Shown here: in pieces, positions 18,729-27,613 of the stretch
Position numbering within the stretch: the first letter of the stretch is position 1
Layout of the letters: every line of letters begins with the position of its first letter
Translations under genes and position numbers: made by a program
Source of the DNA: Oleispira sp036960605
GTDB taxonomy: Bacteria > Pseudomonadota > Gammaproteobacteria > Pseudomonadales > Oceanobacteraceae
Assembly: GCA_036960605.1 (NCBI GenBank)
Contig: JBALXI010000004.1
Span: 62,001-126,000 of the forward strand
Direction: 5' to 3'
Length of the DNA: 64,000 bases
The notes under the pieces: generated by a model
Databases searched by the model: none
What the model was told of the DNA's origin: nothing
Seen by the model: only the letters and a program-made list of their open reading frames with translations

Positions 18729-19514
18729 ATGCATTCAGCATTATGGGTCAGTAAAAGTGGGTTAGAGGCGCAAGATCTTGCGTTAACCGTTGTCTCTAAC
18801 AACTTAGCGAACGTATCGACCACGGGCTTTAAAAAAGATCGCCCAGTATTCGAAGACTTGCTCTATCAAATTCAACGTCAGCCTGGGGCTAACTCTTCTG
18901 CCGATACACGTCTACCTTCAGGTTTGCAGGTGGGTACGGGTGTAAGAACTGCAGGCACGCAAAAAGTATTTACTACCGGCAGTATGCAGCTTACGGATCA
19001 GCCTCTCGATATGGCGGTTAACGGGCGAGGTTTTTTTCAGATACAAATGCCTGATGGTACGCTTTCTTATACTCGTGATGGTACTTTTCATATTAATGCG
19101 GAAGGTACCATCGTGAATGTGAATGGCTATGTATTAGAGCCTCAAATTGATATTCCTGAATTGACGAATCAGCTAACCATTAGTAATGACGGTATTGTAC
19201 AAGCGACATTATTTGGTGATGCCACACCGCAAGAGCTGGGGCAAATTGATTTGGTTGATTTTATTAATCCGGCAGGTTTGCAGTCAACCGGCGGTAATTT
19301 ATATAAAGAAACCGCAGCGAGTGGGGCTCCCAATGTCGGGGTTGCAGGCAATGATGGTTTTGGCGGGATTGAACAAGGTGCATTAGAAAACTCTAACGTT
19401 GAAGTAGTCGAAGAATTGGTAAAAATGATTACGGTGCAGCGCGCTTATGAAATGAACTCGAAAGTGGTTTCAGCAGCGGATCAGATGTTGCAGTTCTTAA
19501 CACAGAATACTTAA
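18729..19514 (+). CDS. flgG: Flagellar distal rod protein FlgG
   Basis: 261 residues, the standard length. It has LWVSKSGLEAQDLALTVVSN, NLANVSTTGFKKDRPVFEDL and the FlgG-specific central TGSMQLTDQPLDMAVNGRG; the end is the usual ENSNVEVVEELVKMITVQR block. FlgG builds the distal rod through the P and L rings. Its normal size contrasts with the giant hook that continues directly from it. Confidence 0.96.
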   Translation: MHSALWVSKSGLEAQDLALTVVSNNLANVSTTGFKKDRPVFEDLLYQIQRQPGANSSADTRLPSGLQVGTGVRTAGTQKVFTTGSMQLTDQPLDMAVNGRGFFQIQMPDGTLSYTRDGTFHINAEGTIVNVNGYVLEPQIDIPELTNQLTISNDGIVQATLFGDATPQELGQIDLVDFINPAGLQSTGGNLYKETAASGAPNVGVAGNDGFGGIEQGALENSNVEVVEELVKMITVQRAYEMNSKVVSAADQMLQFLTQNT

Positions 19515-19542
19515 TTGATGATTAATAGAGCGGAGAAATAGT

Positions 19543-20247
19543 ATGAAAACAGTTAAATGTTTAATTCCCGCAAGGATGCTTTTAGCAGCAATCGTAGTCG
19601 TTGCTTCTGGGTGCACCAGCGTGCCCTTGGAAAAAGATGTTTATCCCAATGATCCTGAATATGCTCCTGTGCCGTCTTCCTCTTTACAAGCTGCGCCGAG
19701 CATTAATGGTTCATTGTACAAATCAAACTACAGCTTGAGTTTATTTTCCGACCAGCAAGCGACGCAGGTGGGCGACATTATTACTGTTATTTTTGATGAG
19801 CAATATAACTCATCGAAATCGGCAGAAACAAAATCGCAAAAAGATTCGAGTAATAATGCAACTCCCACCAGTATTTTAAATACGGTTCCTGGTTGGAAGA
19901 ATTTAGGGCTGGATATCGACCTTGATCATAAGCGTTCTTTTAAAGGTAAAGGTGATGCTGATAGAAGTAATAGCCTAAGTGGCACGATATCTGTAACAGT
20001 TTCAGACATATTACCGAGTGGTGTTTTGCAAATACGCGGTGAAAAATGGTTAACCTTGAGTGAAGGTGATGAGTACATTCGAATTATTGGTTTGATTCGT
20101 CCGCAGGATATAACGCCACAAAATACAGTGATGTCCAGCAAGGTAGCGGATGCGCGGATTAAATTTGGTGGTCGTGGCAACTTAAATAATGCGACTAAAG
20201 AAGGTTGGTTCGGTCGTATGACGAACAGCCCTTGGTGGCCTTTCTAA
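19543..20247 (+). CDS. flgH: Flagellar L-ring lipoprotein FlgH
   Basis: 234 residues with a lipobox VVASGCTS at residues ~21-28. The FlgH core is visible in GDIITVIFDEQYNSSKSAET, the GTISVTVSDILPSGVLQIRG segment and IRPQDITPQNTVMSSKVADA, ending NSPWWPF. It forms the outer-membrane L ring. It is normal size and co-directional with flgG, 28 bp away. Confidence 0.95.
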   Translation: MKTVKCLIPARMLLAAIVVVASGCTSVPLEKDVYPNDPEYAPVPSSSLQAAPSINGSLYKSNYSLSLFSDQQATQVGDIITVIFDEQYNSSKSAETKSQKDSSNNATPTSILNTVPGWKNLGLDIDLDHKRSFKGKGDADRSNSLSGTISVTVSDILPSGVLQIRGEKWLTLSEGDEYIRIIGLIRPQDITPQNTVMSSKVADARIKFGGRGNLNNATKEGWFGRMTNSPWWPF

Positions 20248-20338
20248 TTAATAAGCCAATCCTGAGTATGTGAATTTCGGTGAGCAAGGGAGCATTTTTG
20301 TGAATAATTTGACTGATGATGGGCTTAGGAAAATATAT

Positions 20339-21442
20339 ATGATGATTTTTTGGCGCTTTATAGTATTTGTACTTTTAACCTTACCGATGGTTTTAAATAC
20401 GGCCTATGCCGAAAGGATTAAAGATATTACTTCGATCGCTGGTGTGCGCAGTAACCAGTTGATTGGTTATGGTTTGGTTGTCGGCTTAGATGGTAGTGGT
20501 GACAAAGCACCGTTCACGACACAAACCTTTAAGAATATGATGGCTGAATTTGGTATTACGATTCCTAATGGTGTTGATCCCAAATTAAAAAATGTCGCAG
20601 CGGTATCGATCACTGCAGAAATGCCTGCGTTTATTAAACCAGGCCAGCGTATTGATATTACGGTTTCATCGATTGGTAATGCCAAAAGTTTACGTGGAGG
20701 GGCATTATTGTTTGCCCCTTTAAAAGGTGCTGATGGACAAGTCTATGCATTAGCACAAGGTAATTTAGTCGTCGGTGGTTTTGGTGTCGAAGGTAAAGAT
20801 GGATCTAAAATTACAGTTAACGTACCGAGTGTTGGCCGTATTCCAAATGGTGCAACGGTAGAGAGAGCCATTCCGAATGCCTTCGGTCATGGAGATAGTT
20901 TGGTTTTAAATTTGGACCAAGCTAACTTTACAACGGCAAGAAATATCATTGATACATTGAACGATCTATTAGGCCCAGGCACGGCGGAAGCATTGGATGG
21001 GACTTCTATTCGAGTCAGTGCGCCACGAGACTTAAGCCAGCGGGTTTCGTTTTTATCGGTGATAGAAAATATGGAAGTCAAGATGGGGGATGCTCGGGCT
21101 AAAGTTATTATTAATTCACGCACGGGTACCATCGTGATGGGGCAGCATGTAAAAATTGATCCGGTCGCAGTGACTCACGGTAGTTTAACGGTGACGGTGC
21201 AAGAAAATTTAGAAGTGGTTCAACCCAATGCCTTGGCTGATGGAGAAACCGCCGTTGTTCCTAAAACAGATATTACGGCTGAGCAAGAAAATAACCGTAT
21301 GTTTAAATTTGGCGCTGGGGTTACCCTGGATCAAATAGTCCAAGCGGTTAACGAAGTGGGCGCAGCTCCCGGGGATTTAATGGCTATACTAGAAGCACTG
21401 AAACAAGCGGGTGCTCTAAAAGCCGAGTTAGTTGTAATTTAG
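20339..21442 (+). CDS. flgI: Flagellar P-ring protein FlgI
   Basis: 367 residues from the chosen ATG. The frame is open from 20270, but AGGA eight bases upstream of 20339 and a clean signal peptide (MMIFWRFIVFVLLTLPMV...TAYA, mature ERIKDITSIAG) define the start. FlgI landmarks are NQLIGYGLVVGLDGSGDKAP, the FTTQTFKNMM segment and the C-terminal EALKQAGALKAELVVI. It polymerises around the rod in the peptidoglycan layer with FlgA assistance. Confidence 0.95.
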   Translation: MMIFWRFIVFVLLTLPMVLNTAYAERIKDITSIAGVRSNQLIGYGLVVGLDGSGDKAPFTTQTFKNMMAEFGITIPNGVDPKLKNVAAVSITAEMPAFIKPGQRIDITVSSIGNAKSLRGGALLFAPLKGADGQVYALAQGNLVVGGFGVEGKDGSKITVNVPSVGRIPNGATVERAIPNAFGHGDSLVLNLDQANFTTARNIIDTLNDLLGPGTAEALDGTSIRVSAPRDLSQRVSFLSVIENMEVKMGDARAKVIINSRTGTIVMGQHVKIDPVAVTHGSLTVTVQENLEVVQPNALADGETAVVPKTDITAEQENNRMFKFGAGVTLDQIVQAVNEVGAAPGDLMAILEALKQAGALKAELVVI

Positions 21443-21499
21443 CGATTAAAAGAGACTCAGCCAGAATGATGAGCAGCTAGGGCAAGTGGTGATTAAGTA

Positions 21500-21793
21500 A
21501 TGACAGTCTCAACCCCATTATTAGATGAAATTGAAGCGCTATCGGCGGAAATTCATTCCTTGTTAAAGCAAGGTGTGAAAGAACTAAGCGAAAAGCGCAT
21601 TGAGCAGCGACAGCAAAAAATTGAATTGTTGTTTGTTCATCCTGAACGCATTACTGAGAAGGATCAGCAGCGTTTAATGGTGATGCTTGATCAAGACGAA
21701 GTGATCAAGCAGCAATTAGAAAAAGAACAGCAGGAATATCATAACCGCAATCGTAAACGCTCCAAACTGAAACTTTATAAGCAGGATTATTGA
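21500..21793 (+). CDS. Small charged helical protein between flgI and flgJ, function unknown
   Basis: 97 residues, very rich in Glu, Gln, Lys and Arg, with heptad-like helical stretches (LLDEIEALSAEIHSLLKQ and DQDEVIKQQLEKEQQEYHN) and a basic tail (RNRKRSKLKLYKQDY). There is no signal peptide or membrane segment, so it is cytoplasmic. It lies 57 bp after flgI in the same direction, before the repeat element and the flgJ promoter, so it probably belongs to the flgFGHI transcript. I do not recognise the family. Its size and helical content resemble flagellar export chaperones such as FliT or FlgN (inference only). Confidence 0.6.
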   Translation: MTVSTPLLDEIEALSAEIHSLLKQGVKELSEKRIEQRQQKIELLFVHPERITEKDQQRLMVMLDQDEVIKQQLEKEQQEYHNRNRKRSKLKLYKQDY

Positions 21794-21820
21794 AAAATAA
21801 AAAATAAGGAAGAGCGGTTA

Positions 21821-22024
21821 ACCACAGAGGACACAGAGATCACAGAGGTAAAGCTAAAAATATAGATGTAATCAAGGTGCTTAATTAGCGAAATTACAGA
21901 CTAAAAAAATGTTAATGAAAATAATATTAAGAATAATCTCATATTTATCATTAAATTAAGTCCTACTATTTACTTTAACCCCAGATTTTCTCTGTGAAGC
22001 GCAGCGCTCTGTGTCCTCTGTGGT
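21821..22024. repeat. Inverted-repeat element (copy 1), ACCACAGAGGACACAGAG type
   Basis: ACCACAGAGGACACAGAG (21821-21838) is the perfect reverse complement of CTCTGTGTCCTCTGTGGT (22007-22024); the arms are about 170 bp apart, with a GCGCAGCGC insert beside the right arm. The inside is AT-rich with no ORF. A related degenerate arm (GCCTCCGGTG...CTCCGTGGTG) sits at about 22051-22080. The 21794-22238 gap therefore holds this element and the flgJ sigma54 site, with no gene. Confidence 0.85.
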
Positions 22025-22173
22025 CAATCGCTTTATTGTCTTGATTTTTTGCCTCCGGTGTTCTCGGTGCCTCCGTGGTGAATATCTTTACCCAGGCGGC
22101 AATCCCTTGCCACTTCAATCATAAAAATCCAATCGGCCGGTCTATAATCCCCATGAAACCTGCAATCTAATAG

Positions 22174-22190
22174 TTGGCAAAGAACTTGCT
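22174..22190 (+). promoter_or_regulatory. Sigma54 promoter of flgJKL
   Basis: TTGGCAAAGAACTTGCT has GG-N10-GC spacing, about 50 bases before the flgJ ATG. Confidence 0.85.
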
Positions 22191-22238
22191 CTAGTAATAG
22201 GTAGAACTAGAAATAGATTAACTAAGCAGGGTAAATCA

Positions 22239-23324
22239 ATGATTACCAGTCAAGTTGCACAGCCACAAGATGTTTATACAGACTTAAACAGTTTGCAAAG
22301 CATCAATGCCATTGGTCGCGAAGACAAGGGTGAAGCACTGCGTAAAGTGGCTGAGCAATTTGAATCTATGTTTGTGAAAATGATGATGAAGTCGATGCGT
22401 GATGCCAACAAAGTATTCCAAGAAGACTCCATCATGCATTCGCCTCAAGAAGACTTCTATCAGCAAATGTATGACGATCAGCTCTCTGTTAGCTTAACGG
22501 GTAAACAAGGGATTGGTCTTGCCGATGTTATTTATCGTCAGCTTAATCAAGATTATGGTGATCCGACTAATAATCGTGAAGAAGTTAAGTGGCAACCGAT
22601 GGATGATCGCCGTAAAAATTACTCCCATGCGATCGATTTTAATCCAATAGAAAAAAAGAATACTCAGCTTAAACCATCAAAAGAATCAACAGGGTTTGAA
22701 ATTGATGCCAGTTTCGTTAATAACAAAAAACCTGCATTAGAAGCTAGTGTGAATGCTGCATTAGAAGCTGCAGTGAATACTGCAGATAAACTTCAGACAT
22801 TCGACAGCCCTGAAGACTTTATTCAAAAGCTCTATCCAGCAGCAGAAAAAATTGCCAATGAAATGGGCGTCAGTCCTAAAGCCATTATTTCTCAAGCCGC
22901 ACTCGAAACCGGTTGGGGAAAATTCGTTATTCATGGTGAAAACAGCAAGGGCGAAAAAGAAAATAGCTTTAACTTCTTTGGCATTAAAGCCGACAGTCGT
23001 TGGGCAGGTGATAAAGTAAACGTCACTACGCATGAGTATCGCGATGGCCAGCGAGTCACTGAAAAGGCCGACTTCCGCTCATACCCAACGATCGAAGCAG
23101 GATTAAAAGACTACGCCAGTTTCTTACAGAATAAACGTTACGAAAAAGCGATGGCGGCGGGAACGGATGTCGAACAATACGCCAAAGAACTGCAGCAAGC
23201 AGGTTATGCAACCGACCCTCAATACGCACAAAAAATTTCTCGAATTGCTAATAGCGAATTAATGAAAAATACATTAGCACCGAGTGTTCAGCATTCTGAA
23301 GTAGTGGAGGTTCCTCGTGGGTGA
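22239..23324 (+). CDS. flgJ: FlgJ: rod scaffold plus peptidoglycan hydrolase
   Basis: 361 residues in two domains. Residues ~25-100 are the rod-binding domain (KVAEQFESMFVKMMMKSMRD, SVSLTGKQGIGLADVIYRQL). Residues ~195-345 are the glucosaminidase domain, with ISQAALETGWGKFVIHGENS (catalytic Glu in AALETGWG) and NFFGIKADSRW. The linker contains a short direct repeat, ALEASVNA/ALEAAVNT. FlgJ opens the peptidoglycan for the rod and caps it. It overlaps the flgK GTG start by 8 bp. Confidence 0.95.
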   Translation: MITSQVAQPQDVYTDLNSLQSINAIGREDKGEALRKVAEQFESMFVKMMMKSMRDANKVFQEDSIMHSPQEDFYQQMYDDQLSVSLTGKQGIGLADVIYRQLNQDYGDPTNNREEVKWQPMDDRRKNYSHAIDFNPIEKKNTQLKPSKESTGFEIDASFVNNKKPALEASVNAALEAAVNTADKLQTFDSPEDFIQKLYPAAEKIANEMGVSPKAIISQAALETGWGKFVIHGENSKGEKENSFNFFGIKADSRWAGDKVNVTTHEYRDGQRVTEKADFRSYPTIEAGLKDYASFLQNKRYEKAMAAGTDVEQYAKELQQAGYATDPQYAQKISRIANSELMKNTLAPSVQHSEVVEVPRG

Positions 23325-26295
23325 TTTATTAGGAATTGGCATTACCGGTCTAAAAGCGCAGCAAACAGCGCTTACTGTGACAGGTCATAACATTGCTAAT
23401 GCTGGCACTGAAGGTTATAGCCGACAAACAGTAAACTTTAATGAGAATACTCCTCAATTTACCGGAGGTGTCTGGACTGGCAATGGCGTCTCTGTTGATA
23501 ATATTCAGAGAGTCTATGATGAATTTTTAACGAAACAGATGCAAAGGGATACATCGACCTTTAATGAATTCGATACCCTAGCGCTGAATGCTTCTCAGAT
23601 AGATAGTTTATTAGCTGATTCTGGAACAGGTATTCAGCCTGGCATCGAAAGAATGTTTGGCTCATTACAATCTGTTGTTGACGATCCATCGTCCTTGCCT
23701 GCAAGGCAAGTATTGATCAGTGAAGCGAATGGGTTGGTCGATCGATTTGCCAGTATTAATGATCGCTTGGTCGACCAAAATGAAATTATCAATGGGCAGA
23801 TGGAAGTCGTTGCAGGAGAAATATCAACCATTGGTAAAGCGATTGCCGAGTTGAATGAACAGATTCAACTCGCACTAGCGGCATCAAATGGCAGTCCACC
23901 CAATGATATGTTGGATCAACGAGATAAATTAATTACTGACCTTTCTGTTTTAGTCGGTGTAGAAACCGTTGAGCAAGATGGCAGTGCGGTTAATGTGTTT
24001 ATTGGTAATGGCCAAGCATTAGTGATTGGTAACGAGGCCAACGAAATATTTGCTGATGCCGGTTCTACTGATCCTTCACGCGTTGGTTTGTATTTTCGTA
24101 AAGGAGAGTCAATACAAGAGGTGACACCAGAAATTACAGGAGGTCAGTTGGGCGGCATGTTGGAATTCCGTGAAACAGTGCTCGATCCTACGATTAATGG
24201 TTTGGGTCGTGTGGCAATGAGTATTAATGAAACCTTCAATGAGCAGCATCATTTAGGTATCGATTTTGAAGGTTCAAAAGGCGGAAACTTTTTTGAAGAT
24301 TTAAATGCTCCTAGTAATACTTATTCTCGGGCTCAGGGGGATGCTAGAAACGAAAAACCTAATGATCGCTTACTCTCGGTTCATATTACAGATACCTCAA
24401 AATTAACAACCGATAATTATCGCGTTGAATTCCCTGGACCTGGGGATTACATCTTTAAGGTTTATAACGATACAACCGGTGAAGAATTAAAAACCACTGC
24501 TCTTACAGGGCAATTACCACAAAGTTTAGAAATCGATGGTTTTGAGTTACGCTTGGAGGCAGGTAGCTTTCAGTCGGGAGATAAATTTTTATTAACGCCT
24601 ACTCGTTCTGGGGCGAGTAATATTGATATGAAAGTGACTCGCCCAGAAGAAATTGCTATTGCATCACCTATCTCAACAAATGCAGCCATTGGTAATATAG
24701 GTAACGGCGCTATATCACAAGGCACTGTTTATGATGTGAATACCCCTTATTTATCGAGTGAAGGGGAGATGGATCCTCCCATATTAATTAGATTCACATC
24801 CTCAACGAGCTATGATGTGCTTGATAACTCTGACCCTGGCAATCCAATTCCTTTATTTCCACCCTTGATGAATCAGCGGTATGTTCCAGGTATTTCCAAT
24901 AGCCTTCTTCCTCTTGATGAGGGAAAGACAGCATTCACCAGTTTTGGTGGTTATTTACCGGTTAAGTCAACGTATCAAGCCCAGGCTCCAGCAGCAACAG
25001 TTACCGCTCAAAATGGTTTTTTCCCTGAAAGAATAACAATTAACATAGAAGACCCATTAACAGGGCTGAAAACGGCGCAGCCATTATTAACCACACCGGC
25101 TAATTCTTCAGCAAAGGAAATAGCCCGCTTATTATCAGAACGCAACGGTGTTGACGCGAGTGCTCGTACCACCGTTGAACTGAGTGATTTTACTTCAGAT
25201 GGTATGCCTTTAATTAATATGGGTTTAACGCTCAACGGTGTTGAGTTAACCGATACGTTGGCTGCAGGACAGACAAAGTATGATTCAGATTATCCAGCAG
25301 TCGTTCCAGATCCTGTAACGCCTAACTTCATCGCTGATCGAATTAATGCCAATCGTGATTTTCAAGACTTGGGGATTATCGCAAAAAGTGATGGTGCTAC
25401 CGTTACGATTACAGCGCTTAACGGAGAAGACTTATCGTTTGATGTGAAGGGTGACTTAGGTGATAGCTTTACTATTGGTAATGGCTTAGATACTCAACTG
25501 ACTCAAACTGGTGAAGCACCGTTTAAAAACCTATCTGAATTTGAAGGTTTTGATTTCAGCGAAAATGGTCCGTATACCTATGAATTCGAATCCCCAGGGC
25601 AAGGGAAATTCAGCATTGAATTAACCGGTAATCATGCAACAGGTGCTGATGTATTAAATGAAATTCAAAATAAAATTGAAACCAGTGGTATGTCATTTGC
25701 GGGTAGTATCAACGTAGAATTAGATGAAAAAGGCAATATTAGTTTCCAGCCTCGGCTTCAAGTTTCGGGTACTGGACCGAATGGTAGTAATAAGATAGCG
25801 ATGGGAGGTCAGGTTAAAGTCGTTCTAGACGAAAACTACAGCTTAGATATTGAGCCTCCGGGAAATAATCTATTTGATACAGATCCTGTGGGCGAGTCGA
25901 TACATTTTGGTTTTGAAGTAGAAATAGAAGGGATAGTCGAAGCGGGTGATAAATTCAATATTAAGTTTAATAAAGATGGCACTTCTGATAGCAGAAATGG
26001 CGTCTCGCTGGGAAACTTACAAACAGCGGATAGTATTGGTGGTAATTCAAGTTATAGCGATGCGTATTCAACCTTGGTAGAGGAGGTGGGTTCAATAACA
26101 AGTCGAGCAAAAATTAATAAAGACTCTAGCCAAGTATTATTGAGAAATTCTCAAGATGCGGTGTCCAGTACATCCGGCGTGAATCTCGATGAAGAAGCAG
26201 CAGATTTAATAAGATATGAACTTGCCTATAACGCGTCGGCAAAAGTAATTCAGGTTGCGCGTGATCTTTTTGATACCCTTATTAACACATTTTAA
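23317..26295 (+). CDS. flgK: Giant hook-filament junction protein FlgK (HAP1)
   Basis: 992 residues; the usual range is ~550-700. The start is GTG with GGAGG six bases upstream, giving MGDLLGIGITGLKAQQTALT and HNIANAGTEGYSRQTV; the end is SGVNLDEEAADLIRYELAY. Residues ~355-460 (VEFPGPGDYIFKVYND...) are the domain also seen in Pseudomonas-type FlgK. The additional mass lies at ~550-900. Residues ~571-723 resemble a block in FlgE (RITINIEDP ... KEIARLLSERNGVDAS ... VTITALNGEDLSFDVKG). It joins hook to filament and is an export client of FlgN. Confidence 0.94.
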   Translation: MGDLLGIGITGLKAQQTALTVTGHNIANAGTEGYSRQTVNFNENTPQFTGGVWTGNGVSVDNIQRVYDEFLTKQMQRDTSTFNEFDTLALNASQIDSLLADSGTGIQPGIERMFGSLQSVVDDPSSLPARQVLISEANGLVDRFASINDRLVDQNEIINGQMEVVAGEISTIGKAIAELNEQIQLALAASNGSPPNDMLDQRDKLITDLSVLVGVETVEQDGSAVNVFIGNGQALVIGNEANEIFADAGSTDPSRVGLYFRKGESIQEVTPEITGGQLGGMLEFRETVLDPTINGLGRVAMSINETFNEQHHLGIDFEGSKGGNFFEDLNAPSNTYSRAQGDARNEKPNDRLLSVHITDTSKLTTDNYRVEFPGPGDYIFKVYNDTTGEELKTTALTGQLPQSLEIDGFELRLEAGSFQSGDKFLLTPTRSGASNIDMKVTRPEEIAIASPISTNAAIGNIGNGAISQGTVYDVNTPYLSSEGEMDPPILIRFTSSTSYDVLDNSDPGNPIPLFPPLMNQRYVPGISNSLLPLDEGKTAFTSFGGYLPVKSTYQAQAPAATVTAQNGFFPERITINIEDPLTGLKTAQPLLTTPANSSAKEIARLLSERNGVDASARTTVELSDFTSDGMPLINMGLTLNGVELTDTLAAGQTKYDSDYPAVVPDPVTPNFIADRINANRDFQDLGIIAKSDGATVTITALNGEDLSFDVKGDLGDSFTIGNGLDTQLTQTGEAPFKNLSEFEGFDFSENGPYTYEFESPGQGKFSIELTGNHATGADVLNEIQNKIETSGMSFAGSINVELDEKGNISFQPRLQVSGTGPNGSNKIAMGGQVKVVLDENYSLDIEPPGNNLFDTDPVGESIHFGFEVEIEGIVEAGDKFNIKFNKDGTSDSRNGVSLGNLQTADSIGGNSSYSDAYSTLVEEVGSITSRAKINKDSSQVLLRNSQDAVSSTSGVNLDEEAADLIRYELAYNASAKVIQVARDLFDTLINTF

Positions 26296-26320
26296 TCAAC
26301 AGCCTTAGGAGAAAGTAATT

Positions 26321-27559
26321 ATGCGTATTTCCACCTTGCAATCTTTTAACAAAGGGTTGAACTCAATTTTAGATAACCAAAGTCAAGTGAATAAAACTCA
26401 GCAGCAAGTCTCTACTGGACGAAGGGTTTTAACGCCCGCTGACGACCCTATTGCAGCGACAAAAATATTGCAGTTACAGCAAGATGCTGCATTACGTGAG
26501 CAATTCGGTAAGAACATGACGGGAGCCAAGGGGCGTCTTACTTTAGAAGAAACTCAGTTGGCGGGAATTACAGATAATCTCACCAGAATTAAAGAGCTAA
26601 CGATTAAAGCGGGTGATGGCAGTCAGACAATTGGAGATCGTCAATCTATTGCAGCGGAAGTGCGTCAAATATTAGCTTCTACAGTAGACTTAATGAATTC
26701 GAAGGATGCCGGTGGTGAGTATTTATTTGGTGGCTTTAAGGGAGGGACTCAGCCTTTTCAACAAAATGAAAATGGTCGATATGATTATGCTGGCGATGAA
26801 GGGCAGCGATTTTTGTCTATTGCAACCTCTACGACGGTAGCGACGGGTGATAACGGGAAAAATTTATTTGTTGATATTGAAGCGGTTGATAATTCTTTTA
26901 CGACCCAGACCAATCCTTTAAACCAAGGAGAAGGGGTTGTTAACCCAGGTTTTGTGGTCGATGAAGACGCTTATGCAAGTTTTTATCCTGATGATTTGAT
27001 CGTTACTTTTAATGCCGAGTCGGCTATATCTCCAGCAGGACCCAATTTTACAGTTAGGCAAGCATCTGATGGGAAAATTGTAGATGGGCTGGAAGCGAGA
27101 GGGTATGCAGAAGGCAGTGAAATAATTGTCGCGGGTATTGCGCTGAGGATTAGTGGAGAGGTACAGCCTGGAGATGAGTTCTTAGTAAACTCATCTGAAA
27201 AACAAGGTATCACAGATACTATTGGCAGGTTAATGGACGGTCTGAACAATTTAGAAGATAACCCGACTGATTCGGCTACGCTGGATAATTTATTGGCGGA
27301 CACTCTTGATAACTTAGCGTTTGCCCAATCGAGTGTATCTCAAGTGCGTAGTGAAGTAGGGGCGCGATTGAATGTAATAGATAATACCTCCAGTCTTGCA
27401 GCAGATATAGACATCGTTAGCAAAACCGTATTATCTGAGCTGAGTGATGTTGACTTTGCAGAAGCCGTGAGTCGTTTATCTTTGCAGTCCTTCTTATTAG
27501 AAACAGCTCAGCAGAGTTATGCCAAAATTCAGAATTTATCATTATTTAACAAAATATGA
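26321..27559 (+). CDS. flgL: Hook-filament junction protein FlgL (HAP3)
   Basis: 412 residues, within the upper normal range and not giant. The flagellin-like start (MRISTLQSFNKGLNSILDN, QVSTGRRVLTPADDPIAATK) and the end (LSDVDFAEAVSRLSLQSFLL) identify FlgL. The central part contains a domain with ISGEVQPGDEFLVNSS. It connects FlgK to the filament. It is the last gene of flgJKL, and the sigma54 promoter of the pse operon begins one base after its stop. Confidence 0.95.
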   Translation: MRISTLQSFNKGLNSILDNQSQVNKTQQQVSTGRRVLTPADDPIAATKILQLQQDAALREQFGKNMTGAKGRLTLEETQLAGITDNLTRIKELTIKAGDGSQTIGDRQSIAAEVRQILASTVDLMNSKDAGGEYLFGGFKGGTQPFQQNENGRYDYAGDEGQRFLSIATSTTVATGDNGKNLFVDIEAVDNSFTTQTNPLNQGEGVVNPGFVVDEDAYASFYPDDLIVTFNAESAISPAGPNFTVRQASDGKIVDGLEARGYAEGSEIIVAGIALRISGEVQPGDEFLVNSSEKQGITDTIGRLMDGLNNLEDNPTDSATLDNLLADTLDNLAFAQSSVSQVRSEVGARLNVIDNTSSLAADIDIVSKTVLSELSDVDFAEAVSRLSLQSFLLETAQQSYAKIQNLSLFNKI

Positions 27560-27560
27560 T

Positions 27561-27577
27561 TTGGTACGTTAATTGCT
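27561..27577 (+). promoter_or_regulatory. Sigma54 promoter of the pse glycosylation operon
   Basis: TTGGTACGTTAATTGCT has GG-N10-GC spacing, starts directly after the flgL stop and lies 37 bases before the pseB ATG. It would place sugar biosynthesis under RpoN/flagellar control. Confidence 0.8.
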
Positions 27578-27613
27578 GAAGTCATATAAACGTCAAAATA
27601 TTGGACAAAAATT

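Noticed and set aside
20270..20338. Longer FlgI N-terminus
   Set aside because: It would precede the signal peptide with a hydrophilic stretch; the ATG at 20339 has AGGA at good spacing.
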